Of a DNA stretch of 64,000 bases, positions 9,470 through 19,861 are shown piece by piece; the stretch's first letter is position 1; each line of letters begins with the position of its first letter. Origin of the DNA: Craterostigma plantagineum. Its lineage: Eukaryota; Streptophyta; Magnoliopsida; Lamiales; Linderniaceae. The notes under the pieces are model-generated. The model worked only from the letters and a program-made list of their open reading frames with translations. It was not told the origin of the DNA and ran no database searches. The stretch lies in the NCBI GenBank assembly GCA_027422505.1, contig JAPQWV010000002.1, positions 25,956,501 through 26,020,500 on the forward strand, read 5' to 3'. A program made the translations under genes and the position numbers.

Positions 9470-12248
9470 TCAAAGCTTATCCTCGAACTCAGAGAGCGGC
9501 GTCATCTGCTCCTTCAAACCCTTCCTCTTACGAATCTCAGCAACCAAAGTAGCCGCCTGAGAACCACTCTCCAACGGGTCAGAAGCCATCATGTCCCAAT
9601 GATCGAACACACACTGAGGGAAAGCCTGCCCCGACGTAGCAGCCCTCAAAGTGCTAGAAAACCCAAACGATTCAATGACGGGAAGGTAAGCCTTGATGTT
9701 GTACAAAGGCGTGCCTGGCCTCTGCATTTCTTCAAACACATGCCCACGTTTTTGGTTCAATACGCTGTAGATGCCACCAAGGGCTTGCTCGGGCGCTTGG
9801 ATCTCAACAAGGTAGACTGGTTCCAAAAGGCGAGGCTTAGCCGTGAGCTGAGATGCGTAGATGACCCTCCTAGCGGTTGGAATGACCTGCCCGCCCCCTC
9901 TGTGTATGGCATCAGCGTGGAGAACGACGTCGCACACCTCAAAGCATATGCCTCTCATGTTCTCTTCGGCTAACGGGCCTTCCTTGGAAGCCCACTGAAA
10001 GCCAGCGACGACTGAATCCTTGATTTCGTTCAAGTACTGAACTCCCTTACACATGTCGACGACCATGTTCGGGCCAGTAGTTTCGGGCCCAAAGCACCAA
10101 ATCTTCTTGGCCAGCTCCTTGTCCCAGCCAAACTCCTCTGACAAGATCTTGGAACGAACCTTTGGGTCGTCCCTCGGGCCTATGCGACCGTCGTCGATGG
10201 CCTCGGCGAGGCCCTCTTCCATGGGGCGGGCCTCCATGTATAAACGGTTGTGCTTGTTGGGGGACTTGCTCATGACCGTACGAACGGATCGCTCGAGGAC
10301 TGTTTCGCGGAAGGAGACAACTGGGTCTGACTTGATGATCTCAGCACCACCCATGAAGTCGTCCTGAAGATCTTTCAGGCAGATTTCGAGGTGGAGCTCG
10401 CCGGCGCCGGCGACAATGTGCTCGCCGGATTCTTCGATGGTGCAGACAACCATAGGGTCAGACTTGGCCAGACGCTTCAGACCTTCGACCAGCTTAGGGA
10501 GGTCGGAGGCAACCTTGCACTGTACAGCGACACGCACGACGGGCGACACGGAGAACTTCATTGCCTTGATTGGGTGGGCGTCGACTTCCTTCTCGTTGGT
10601 AAGAGTTGCATTTTTGGTGATGAATTGGTCGAGACCAACCATGGCAACGGTGTTACCGCATGGCACGTCCTCGACGGTTTCCTGTCTCTTTCCCATCCAT
10701 ATGACTGTTCTCTGCACGCTCTTCACGTACAGGTCCTTCTTCTCGCCGGGGACATAGTTAGGACCCATGATTCTGACCTTCAGGCCAGTAGACACCTTGC
10801 CAGAGAAAACACGTCCGAAGGCAAAGAACCTTCCTTTATCGGAGGCTGGAATCATCTTAGACACATAGAGCATGAGGGGTCCCTCGGGATCGCAGTTTCT
10901 GATGGCCGTGGCATAGGCATCGTCGAGAGGACCTTCGTACAAGTTCTCCACACGATACTTCTGAGCTGTGGCGGGAGATGGAAGGTGGAAGATCATCATT
11001 TCAAGTAGGGCAGTGCTGGCAGGGAGCCACGTCTGCATCACACGCTTCATCAATGCTTTTCCCATCAGTTCTTTCTCATCGGACTTCATTGAGACTCCAA
11101 GCTTCTGCAACATGGGCCACAGTTTGTCCTTCTGGTCGTTCATGCACGTGTTAATTATCTGCTTGATGGGCTCGTAGCAGAACTGGACGAACCCACGCTT
11201 GCAAGTGGGAGAGCCAGTGTTCTTGGTAGTCCACTTTTTAGTTGCCGGGTCAAAGAAATTCTCTCCCCAGAGCCTCTCCATCATCTTGGACTCATCCACG
11301 CCAAACTTGGAGGCATACATCTTGGCAAAGTTCGTGAGAGTAAAAGCCCAACCATGGAGACCTGCTGAAAAGGCCACGGTACCTTTCTCAGGATAAACTT
11401 GGACATCACCGAGGAGAGGATCTTCGTATGTGGCCATAATGACATTCGCATTCTCAATGACACGCTGGAACGTTTGGTAAGCCTCCTCACCATCGACCTG
11501 CAGCTCTAGGAAACACCTGTCCATCTTGTTGACAGTCAAGACAGGCCTGATTCTTTCACCGAGGGCCTGCCGTAGGACGGTTTCGGTCTGAACACAAACG
11601 CCTTCGACACAATCCACCACGACAAGCGCACCGTCAGTGATACGCAGAGCGGCCGTCACTTCAGAAGAGAAATCGACGTGCCCAGGAGAATCGATAAGAT
11701 TGATGAGGTACTCATTTCCATTTCGCTGTCCCTTGTAGTTCTTCAACGATTCATCGGTCATTTCGTAATACAGTGAGATACCAGTGGACTTAATCGTGAT
11801 GCCTCGTTCAGCTTCGTCTGCACGGGTATCTGTCATTCTAACATCACCAGCAACTTCCTGGGCGATGATACCAGCCGCAGCAACAAGAGAATCTGTAAGA
11901 GTTGACTTCCCTGAAAACGAAATGATAAAACAGTCAGCACAATGGTCGTATGGACACAACTTCTCTGATATATTCGACAGCATTAGGTAAGATCACCGCT
12001 GCTGCCTAATGCCTATCATTACGCAAGCAACAAAAAACATATATGCAGTATAACGTTTTCAGCTTCTGTACCATGATCCACATGGGCAATGACGGACATG
12101 TTACGGATGTTGTGCTTGAAATCCATAATCTTGCGGAGCTCCTCTGCTGTGAACTTCACCTGTACGAATCAGAACAATATCAGCTGTAAATACCACTCGG
12201 ATTAAGAAACATCATCAACGATAAGATGAAGAACCAAAACGTTACCAT
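9470..12248 (-). CDS. eEF2: Translation elongation factor 2 (eEF2)
   Basis: GTPase that drives ribosomal translocation in the cytosol. Coding exons on the minus strand are 12248-12246 (only the ATG), 12159-12072 and 11910-9470, joined at GT-AG junctions. The 844 codons include the stop, giving 843 residues, the usual plant length. Visible motifs are the P-loop AHVDHGKS (split by intron 2 in the Gly codon), the switch region [23 protein letters not shown], and the domain IV loop DAIHRGGGQ whose His is the diphthamide site. A 5' UTR intron is likely from 12646 (GTAAGT) to 12310 (pyrimidine tract then CGCAG). No frameshift or lost residue was seen, so the gene looks functional. Its 3' end lies within 360 bp of a retroelement LTR. 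Confidence 0.95.
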
Positions 12249-12646
12249 TTTGTAAAATTTCTAGGTCCGACTTATCAAAAACAAAAAGATGTCTAGCTCC
12301 AAACGGTACCTGCGAGATAGAAAAAAAAAAGCAAAAAACATGAGGAGATGATTCAATTACGCAGCTCACGTCCCAAATCTCAGTGGATACTATAAAATCG
12401 TACGACACATCGTTATAAATGAACAATAACATCTAGCTAGCAGAAACGTGATTTGAAAAAAAACAGCGTCTCTACTCAGAAATCTAAATCTCAATCCCAA
12501 CACATAGCGATAACCTCAATCAACAATCAATCATCCAACAAAAACGAAACTACCCACACAATAGCCAGATCTGAGTTCAATATCGGGGATAACAGGCAAT
12601 CGCACAAACATACCTACGGCAAATTGATAGACGGTAGAGAACTTAC

Positions 12647-12860
12647 CGAACGATAGTAGATTTTGTCCCGAAAAACTGACTGTTTGCTGCCGCAGGAAGG
12701 AAACGAGCTGAGAGTTCTATTATAGAGCTGCGGTGGTGAGAGGGCAACACTCAATTCTCAAACCTAGTTAGGTTGGACGCGTGCGAGTCACGTTTGGGCT
12801 TTTCTGTTGGGTTTGGCCCGTTAATGATAGGCTTTTAACTGGGCCAAAGCTAAGGCTTTT
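12647..12860 (-). promoter_or_regulatory. eEF2 core promoter with site II (TGGGCY) elements
   Basis: Reading on the minus strand, a TATA-like CTATAATA lies at about 12725-12716, followed by the likely first non-coding exon ending at 12647 with a GTAAGT donor. Site II type motifs flank it upstream: TGGGCT at 12795-12800 and TGGGCC at 12840-12845 on the plus strand, and GGCCCG at 12815-12820. TGGGCY boxes are known in promoters of plant translation genes. Function here is inferred from position and motif. Confidence 0.5.
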
Positions 12861-13004
12861 AAATGGGTCAAGTTTACTTTTAATGAACATTATAGAATTT
12901 ATCGGGTGAGCTCGATTCCACTATGTATTAAATCAAATTACATTTTGTATTAATACACAAAAATAGACGTCCTTTAATTTAATTTAACTAAATAAAGACA
13001 TGCC

Positions 13005-13353
13005 TATTATGAACAAATTATGATTCATTAATAATGAGTCATCAAAATTAAATCATGATTCATCACAATGAATCATCAAAATTGTATGATTAAATGTGGA
13101 TGTTTTTGGAATATTAATGACTCATGAATTATGATAAGATGAGGTGTATAAAAATATATTGTATTTTTGTATGAGTTGTATAGATGATTAAATTGTATTT
13201 TAGTGTATGATTTTAGTATAAATAGGTGTTTAAGTTGCATTGTAAGATCATCAATATAGAAAATATATTATCTCCCTTTAAAATCTCTCCATATATTATA
13301 ATCATAATATATATAAAATAATCTTAATAAATCATAATAAATATTTTATAACA
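13005..13353 (+). repeat. 5' LTR of the young Copia element
   Basis: Identical by eye to 18768-19116. A TATA-like TATAAATA at 13217-13224 could start the genomic RNA. Confidence 0.95.
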
Positions 13354-13641
13354 CGTTATCAGCACGATCACGCTCCACCGTCAAGATCAACTTCCGCCGT
13401 AGAAATCAACTTCAACCGTCGAATCAACGTCTTTCGCAGTTCTTCAATTTGGTCGAGGTACCATAATTTTATACTAATCGTTGGTTTAATTGTGGTATAC
13501 GACTTTCTATTTTTATTAAGGTGATGAGATCCAGAATAGTTAAAAAAATAAATAAATAATTTTTACTTATATTCTTGAATAGATTTCATTATATTATAAT
13601 TTTATCTATTAACTTATTTGATTTTAAAATTTTATAGAATC

Positions 13642-13815
13642 ATGTCGTTGCTCGATCTGATGCTTGAAGAACATTTATTTATATGTATTATTATTACGTG
13701 GGCACTTATTGGGATGCTGGTAATGTTTATTTGGATGTTGATAGAGTTTTTCATTCGATTTTTTTCAAAAGAAGATACTGAAGAAGAAACTATCAAGGAT
13801 ATCAAAGAAGAGTAG
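13642..13815 (+). CDS. Small membrane-protein ORF between 5' LTR and gag
   Basis: A 57-codon frame from ATG 13642 to TAG 13813-13815. Residues 11 to about 38 are strongly hydrophobic (HLFICIIITWALIGMLVMFI and on), a good single transmembrane helix. It is followed by a basic-aromatic stretch and an acidic tail (KEDTEEETIKDIKEE). It lies in the leader between PBS and gag, where Copia elements usually have no gene. The ATG comes four bases after TTTTATAG, a possible 3' splice site; the gag ATG also follows such a sequence. No family was recognised. Translation is unproven. Confidence 0.4.
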   Translation: MSLLDLMLEEHLFICIIITWALIGMLVMFIWMLIEFFIRFFSKEDTEEETIKDIKEE

Positions 13816-13875
13816 TTATGAATCTCTTTTAATATTTTGTTGTGTTTTTTTTTATTGTTTATATTTTATAGTAAT

Positions 13876-14976
13876 ATGACGAACTTGGCAAGCCTCGAAT
13901 TTGTTGCATTGGATATCAACGACAAGAACTATTTATCTTGGGCACTAGATGCCGAAATTCACCTGAAAGCCAAAGGTTTAGGTGACACCATTATTGCTGC
14001 GAAAACCACAACAAATCAGGATGCAGGCGCAACCGACGTCAGTGACACAACCATATCCACCACTCCTCAGGATAAGGCAAAAGCCTTGATATTCCTTCGC
14101 CACCACATTCATGAAAGTCTGAAAACTGAATACTTAAATGAGAAGGATCCGGCTGAGTTGTGGAAAAGTTTGAAAGAACGATACGACCACCTGACAACTG
14201 TTATCCTGCCGAGAGCAAGGTACGAGTGGATAAATTTACGACTGCAGGATTTTAAATCGGTGAATGAATATAACTCTGCAGTTCATAGAATTACTTCTAC
14301 ATTGAAATTATGTGGAGAAGCAATCACCGATGATGATAAGCTCGAAAAAACATTCACCACTTTCCATCCGTCGAATGTAGTATTACAGCAACAATATCGT
14401 GAACGGCAATTCAAAAGGTATGCAGAACTAATATCTGTTTTATTGTTGGCTGAGCAAAACAACGAATTGTTGATGAAAAACCACGAATCCCGACCAACCG
14501 GTGCGGCTGCGCTCCCTGAAGCGAATGCGGTCAGGCGGAATAATAATGATAATAATCGAGGTAATGGTCGTGGACATGGACGTGGCGGATATCGCGGCCG
14601 CGGACGAGGCCGTGGTCAAGGCCGTGGTCAAGGCCGAGGTCGTGGCCAAGGATATTATGGTGGTGATTATCAGTACTTCCGTGGTGGTTACCATAACAAT
14701 CGTGGTGGTTATCAAAGTCTTCCCCAGAAGAGGAAAAGCTATGATAATAAGGATGAGAAGAGGCACACCGAACAAAAGGATAATGATGAGCGATGCTATC
14801 GTTGTGGTGGTTTGGGCCATTGGTCGAAAACTTGTCGCACGCCCAAACATCTCGTTGAATTATATCAAAAGGACAAAGGAAAGAAAATTGAAACAAATCT
14901 TGTTCAGGGTGATCTCGCCTCTACTTCTGGTGTCAATGATGAAAGTACTCATTTCGAGGCCGCGGATTTTCAATAA
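13876..14976 (+). CDS. gag: Copia Gag (intact)
   Basis: Capsid protein of 366 residues from ATG 13876 to TAA 14974-14976. The N-terminal half is the UBN2/DUF4219-type capsid region (FVALDINDKNYLSWALDAEI at about 8-27; ELWKSLKERYDHL about 100). Then comes a Gly-Arg repeat tract (RGRGRGRGQGRG and similar, about residues 225-280) and one CCHC zinc knuckle (CYRCGGLGHWSKTC, about 315-330) for RNA binding. The longer upstream reading from 13837 has no ATG. No stop or frameshift interrupts it. Confidence 0.9.
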   Translation: MTNLASLEFVALDINDKNYLSWALDAEIHLKAKGLGDTIIAAKTTTNQDAGATDVSDTTISTTPQDKAKALIFLRHHIHESLKTEYLNEKDPAELWKSLKERYDHLTTVILPRARYEWINLRLQDFKSVNEYNSAVHRITSTLKLCGEAITDDDKLEKTFTTFHPSNVVLQQQYRERQFKRYAELISVLLLAEQNNELLMKNHESRPTGAAALPEANAVRRNNNDNNRGNGRGHGRGGYRGRGRGRGQGRGQGRGRGQGYYGGDYQYFRGGYHNNRGGYQSLPQKRKSYDNKDEKRHTEQKDNDERCYRCGGLGHWSKTCRTPKHLVELYQKDKGKKIETNLVQGDLASTSGVNDESTHFEAADFQ

Positions 14977-15072
14977 GCTTGATGTGATTCCCTTATGTGT
15001 TATTATCATATGTTTAATTATGTGTGTGTATTATATGCTTGTATTATATGCATCGTTTGTTAAGTTATTTGT

Positions 15073-18000
15073 ATGTTTACATGCTTTGTTATCAATAATA
15101 ATGGTTATTATGTGCTTATTATTAAGGACATTCATACAATGGATACGAGCATGTGCAATGGAGAATTATGTCTCGCAGACTGCGCAACGACTCATACGAT
15201 TCTGAGAAATAAGAAATATTTTGATCATCTTGAAATGAAAGGAGAAAGTGTCATTACTATCTCGGGCAGTACAAATATAATTGAAGGCTCCGGAAGAGCT
15301 AGCATTTTACTACCAAAAGGGACAAGGCTAATAATCGAAAATGCCTTATATTCTCCTAAGTCTCAAAGAAATTTACTAAGCTTTAAAGCTATTCGAAATA
15401 ATGGATATCATGTTGAGACTGCAGAAAAGGGAGACGTCGAATATTTGCACATGACAAAAGTGATTTCAAATGATAAAAGAATCGTGGAAATATTACCTTC
15501 TTTTGACTCTGGGTTATACTATACATATCTAAGAACAATTGAGTCGTATGCTATCGTAAACCAGAAGTTTACTGAAGACAGTACATTTAATGTTTGGCAT
15601 GACCGGTTGGGCCATCCCGATTCAATTATGATGCGAAAAATAATTGAAAATTCACGTGGACATTCGATAAAGAACCAAAGGATTCTTCAATCTAATGAAT
15701 TATCTTGTGCTGCTTGCTCTAAAGGGAAGTTAATTGTTCGGCCATCACCAATGAAAGTAAAGAATGAATCTATTGTATTTTTGGAACGTATACATGGTGA
15801 TATTTGTGGGCCGATACACCCATCATGTGGACCATTTAAATATTTTATGGTATTAATTGATGCATCGAGTAGATGGTCCCACGTATGTTTATTATCTACA
15901 AGGAATGTGGCATTTGCGAGGTTGCTTGCTCAGTTGGTTCGATTAAGAGCACATTTTCCGGATTATCCGATAAAGAAAATACGCCTTGACAATGCTGGCG
16001 AATTTACTTCCAAGGCATTTAATGATTATTGTATGTCTATCGGTATTGATGTTGAGCATCCTGTGCCACATGTTCATACGCAAAACGGTCTTGCAGAATC
16101 GTTGATTAAATGTCTGCAATAAATTGCAAGACCATTATTGATGAAGTCGAAGCTTCCCTCGTCTTGTTGGGGACATGCTATATTACATGCAGCGGCACTA
16201 ATTCGCATCAGGCCAACAAGTTATCATGATATCTCCCCATTACAAATGGTTTATGGTCAGGAACCAGATATTTCCCATCTAAGAATTTTTGGATGTGCGG
16301 TATATGTTCCAATTGCGCCACCACAACGCACAAAGATGGGACCTCAAAGGAGGTTGGGAATATATGTCGGATTTGAATCTCCATCTATTATAAGATATTT
16401 GGAACCGCTAACTGGAGATTTATTCACGGCTAGATTTGCCGACTGTCACTTCGATGAAACAAATTTTCCGACATTAGGGGGAGAAAAGAAACAGCTGGAA
16501 AGAAATATTAGTTGGAATGAACTATCGCTAAATCATTATGATCCTCGAACGAAAGAATGTGAACTGGAAGTTCAGAAGATAATTCATTTACAAAACTTAG
16601 CGAATCAATTGCCAGACAGCTTTACTGACCCAAAGAGAGTGACTAAGTCACATATTCCGGCTGTTAATGCTCCTGCAAGAATTGATGTTTCTACAGAACA
16701 AACACGAGATATTGGGCCTAAACCACAACTGAAGCGTGGTAGGCCATTCGGTTCCAAAGATAAAAATCCTCGGAAGAGAAAAGGAGCAAATAATAAGAAT
16801 GGTCCAATCGATGATTTATCTACTAAAGAAGAGTCGATGGGCATAAATGACGATACAAATGAAACTCAGGTACCTGAAGATATTGAAAATAATGAAGAGA
16901 TCTCCATCAATTATGCCCAGAACAGAATTAGATGGAACCGAGATAAAGTCAATGTTGACGATAAATTCTCATTTAACGTAGCGCTACTTGAAATGAATGA
17001 GATGAATGAAAATGAGGATCATGAACCAAGGTCTGTAAGCGAATGCAGACTACGAAAAGATTGGCCAAAATGGAAAGATGCAATCGAGGAAGAACTAAAA
17101 TCACTTGAGAAACGAAAAGTTTTTGGACCTGTAGTCCGCATACCAGAAAATGTAAAGCCGGTTGGATTTAAATGGGTTTTTATTAGAAAGAGAAATGAAA
17201 ATGGAGAAATTGTAAGATATAAAGCACGGCTTGTTGCACAAGGTTTCTCGCAGAGACCTGGTATTGATTATGAGGAGACGTATTCTCCTGTGGTGGACGC
17301 AACTACTTTTCGTTATATAATTAGTCTGGCAGTACGTGAAGGACTCGATATGCGTCTAATGGATGTCGTCACTGCTTATCTATATGGCTCACTTGACAGT
17401 GACATTTATATGAAGCTTCCGGAAGGATTTCAGCTGCCTGAAAATTCAGGGCCGCGAGATGAGTACTCAATTAAGCTAAATAAGTCGCTTTATGGATTGA
17501 AGCAATCCGGGCGTATGTGGTATAATCGCCTAAGTGAATATTTATTGAAAGAGGGCTATACAAATGATCAAATTTGCCCTTGTATATTTATGAGGAGATG
17601 TGAAAACGAATTCGTCATTATAGCAGTATATGTCGACGACATCAATATAGTTGGAACTCCTGAAGAGTTGTCGAAAGCGGTTAATTGTTTGAAAAAGGAG
17701 TTCGAAATGAAAGATCTCGGTAAAACAAAATATTGTCTCGGACTGCAAATTGAATATTTGAAGAATGGGATATTTGTACATCAAGAAACTTACACGAAAA
17801 AGGTGTTGAAAAGGTTTTACATGGACAAAGCTCATCCACTGGATACTCCCATGATCGTCCGTTCATTAGACGTGAATAAAGATCCATTCAGACCACGTGA
17901 AAATGATGAAGAGATACTCGGTCCTGAAGTACCATATCTTAGTGCTATCGGAGCGCTAATGTATCTTACAAGTCATACACGACCTGATATAGCGTTTGCA

Positions 18001-18630
18001 GTAAATTTATTGGCAAGATACAGTTCTTCGCCGACTCGTAGACATTGGAACGGAGTTAAACGAATATTTCGATACCTTCAAGGAACAACTGATATGGGAC
18101 TGTTCTTCTCTAATGAGTTGAAAACAGATTTAATTGGGTATGCAGATGCTGGTTTCTTATCTGACCCACATAATGCACGATCGCAAACGGGTTACTTATT
18201 TACGTATGGTGGAACTGCTATTTCATGGCGATCAGTTAAACAGAGTTTAATTGCCACTTCATCTAATCACGCTGAAATACTAGCGATTCATGAAGCTAGC
18301 AGAGAATGTGTCTGGTTGCGATCGATTATTCAGCATATGCAACAAACTTGTGGATTATTATCGGAAAAGTTACTTCCAACGACATTATATGAAGATAATG
18401 CAGCATGCATTGCCCAATTAAAGGATGGATATATCAAAGGTGATAGAACAAAACATATATCACCAAAATTTTTCTTTACACATGAGTTGGAGAAAAATGG
18501 TGATATTGTAGTACAACAAGTGCGATCAAATAAAAATCTTGCAGATTTGTTCACAAAAGCACTTCCCCCAATAATTTTCAGAATGTTAGTATATGAAATT
18601 GGCATTCGAAGACTTGGAGATTTAAAATGA
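15073..18630 (+). pseudogene. pol: Copia Pol (protease, integrase, RT, RNase H) with one stop
   Basis: One frame covers the polyprotein, in the same frame as gag but separated from it by about 100 bp containing stops at 14974, 14980 and 15058. Protease: LADCATTHT near 15175, with catalytic Asp. Integrase: zinc-binding WHDRLGHPD...CAAC, then the DDE core (HGDICGP, LDNAGEF). A single TAA at 16120-16122 interrupts the end of the integrase; the frame continues unchanged at 16123. Reverse transcriptase: KARLVAQGFSQRPGIDY, YVDD at about 17628-17639. RNase H: GYADAGF and TKHISPKFFFTHEL. Stop at 18628-18630. Apart from the one nonsense codon the coding sequence looks whole. Confidence 0.88.
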
Positions 18631-18767
18631 TGTCATCATCAGGGGGAGTAAATATGTGTTGCACTCTTTTTTCCTTAACTGTGGTTTTTCCCATGTGGTT
18701 TTCCCAGTAAGGTTTTTAATGAGGCAACAAGCTAAAATATATTCTTTGAAAAACATCCAAGGGGGAG

Positions 18768-19116
18768 TATTATGAACAAATTATGATTCATTAATAATGA
18801 GTCATCAAAATTAAATCATGATTCATCACAATGAATCATCAAAATTGTATGATTAAATGTGGATGTTTTTGGAATATTAATGACTCATGAATTATGATAA
18901 GATGAGGTGTATAAAAATATATTGTATTTTTGTATGAGTTGTATAGATGATTAAATTGTATTTTAGTGTATGATTTTAGTATAAATAGGTGTTTAAGTTG
19001 CATTGTAAGATCATCAATATAGAAAATATATTATCTCCCTTTAAAATCTCTCCATATATTATAATCATAATATATATAAAATAATCTTAATAAATCATAA
19101 TAAATATTTTATAACA
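18768..19116 (+). repeat. 3' LTR of the young Copia element
   Basis: Identical by eye to 13005-13353, then the target duplication ATGCC at 19117-19121. Confidence 0.95.
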
Positions 19117-19121
19117 ATGCC

Positions 19122-19861
19122 CTTTAAACAAAAAACGGCATAGAGAAAGGAATAAACAGCACCCTTTTTCTTGAGGAATATGTATGTTGAATATAGAAGA
19201 AGCCAATCAAGATTGTATATATATATATTAATATGTGCATTGTGAAGCATTTGCCTACTTGTCTTGTTGGCCGACGATATTATATTTGAGGACTAGCTTC
19301 GTGAGTAACAAAGAATAGTTTACTTTTTTTGAGAAAATTCTACATAGACCAATTAATATTACGCCGGCCAATCAATTTAGCATAAAGTATCCGTTTTTTA
19401 AAACTTTGTTATGATTTATGTAGGTAATCATTTAAATTTTCATAATTTAGTTTTTCATAACCAACACCTAATAGTTCTTCAACTACACCACCTGCCTTTG
19501 GTTGCTTCCGATCAACCACTCATTAATGATAATACGGACCCAAAATTAGTCGCAGATTCCAACCGACGACGTATCTTAATTCATTTCATTCAACTAGCTA
19601 GTACAGTTGAAATGCTTACCTATTTTAAGCTGTATTTGAATTAAATGTTTCAATTGCATAAAAATAGATAAATAATAAAATATTCAAAACGATCCTCAAC
19701 TCAAGGCCAAGGAGATGGGAATACTATCCGCTATTGCATTGCAATACTATTTATTGCATAGAAACGGTTGTTCCCATACAAGTGTTGGTTGGCCAAAGTA
19801 TAACCATTTGTTTTCTTTTTTCCAACATTTTCTTTTTCTCTAAAAGCTCAGAGCTTCATCA
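19122..19861. other. Intergenic region upstream of the GRAS gene
   Basis: AT-rich sequence between the Copia element and the GRAS start codon. It includes an (AT)n run near 19219-19230. No coding similarity or repeat was recognised. The pyrimidine-rich stretch at about 19809-19842 probably belongs to the GRAS 5' UTR. Confidence 0.5.

Larger units (their letters stand above)
13005..19116 (+). mobile_element. Young Copia LTR retrotransposon, 6.1 kb
   Basis: Two 349-bp LTRs (13005-13353 and 18768-19116) appear identical by eye. They start TATTATGAAC and end TATAACA. A perfect 5-bp target duplication ATGCC flanks the element (13000-13004 and 19117-19121). The segment right after the 5' LTR (CGTTATCAGCACGATC) is the likely PBS, not the common TGGTATCAGAG type. 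The polypurine tract CCAAGGGGGAG ends at 18767, and a similar AGGGGGAG lies at about 18641-18648. Gene order gag, protease, integrase, reverse transcriptase, RNase H marks Copia. The identical LTRs imply a very recent insertion. Confidence 0.95.

Noticed and set aside
11911..11983. In-frame upstream extension of the large eEF2 exon beginning [10 protein letters not shown]
   Set aside because: This is intron 2 read through; a clean acceptor at 11911 and the separate first exons give the conserved N-terminus.
9599..11990. Several plus-strand open frames of up to 205 codons across eEF2
   Set aside because: They lie antisense to a perfectly conserved eEF2 coding exon and show no protein-like signature.
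14440..14896. Minus-strand open frames rich in Ile/Thr/His
   Set aside because: Antisense of the Gag Gly-Arg repeat tract; low-complexity shadow.
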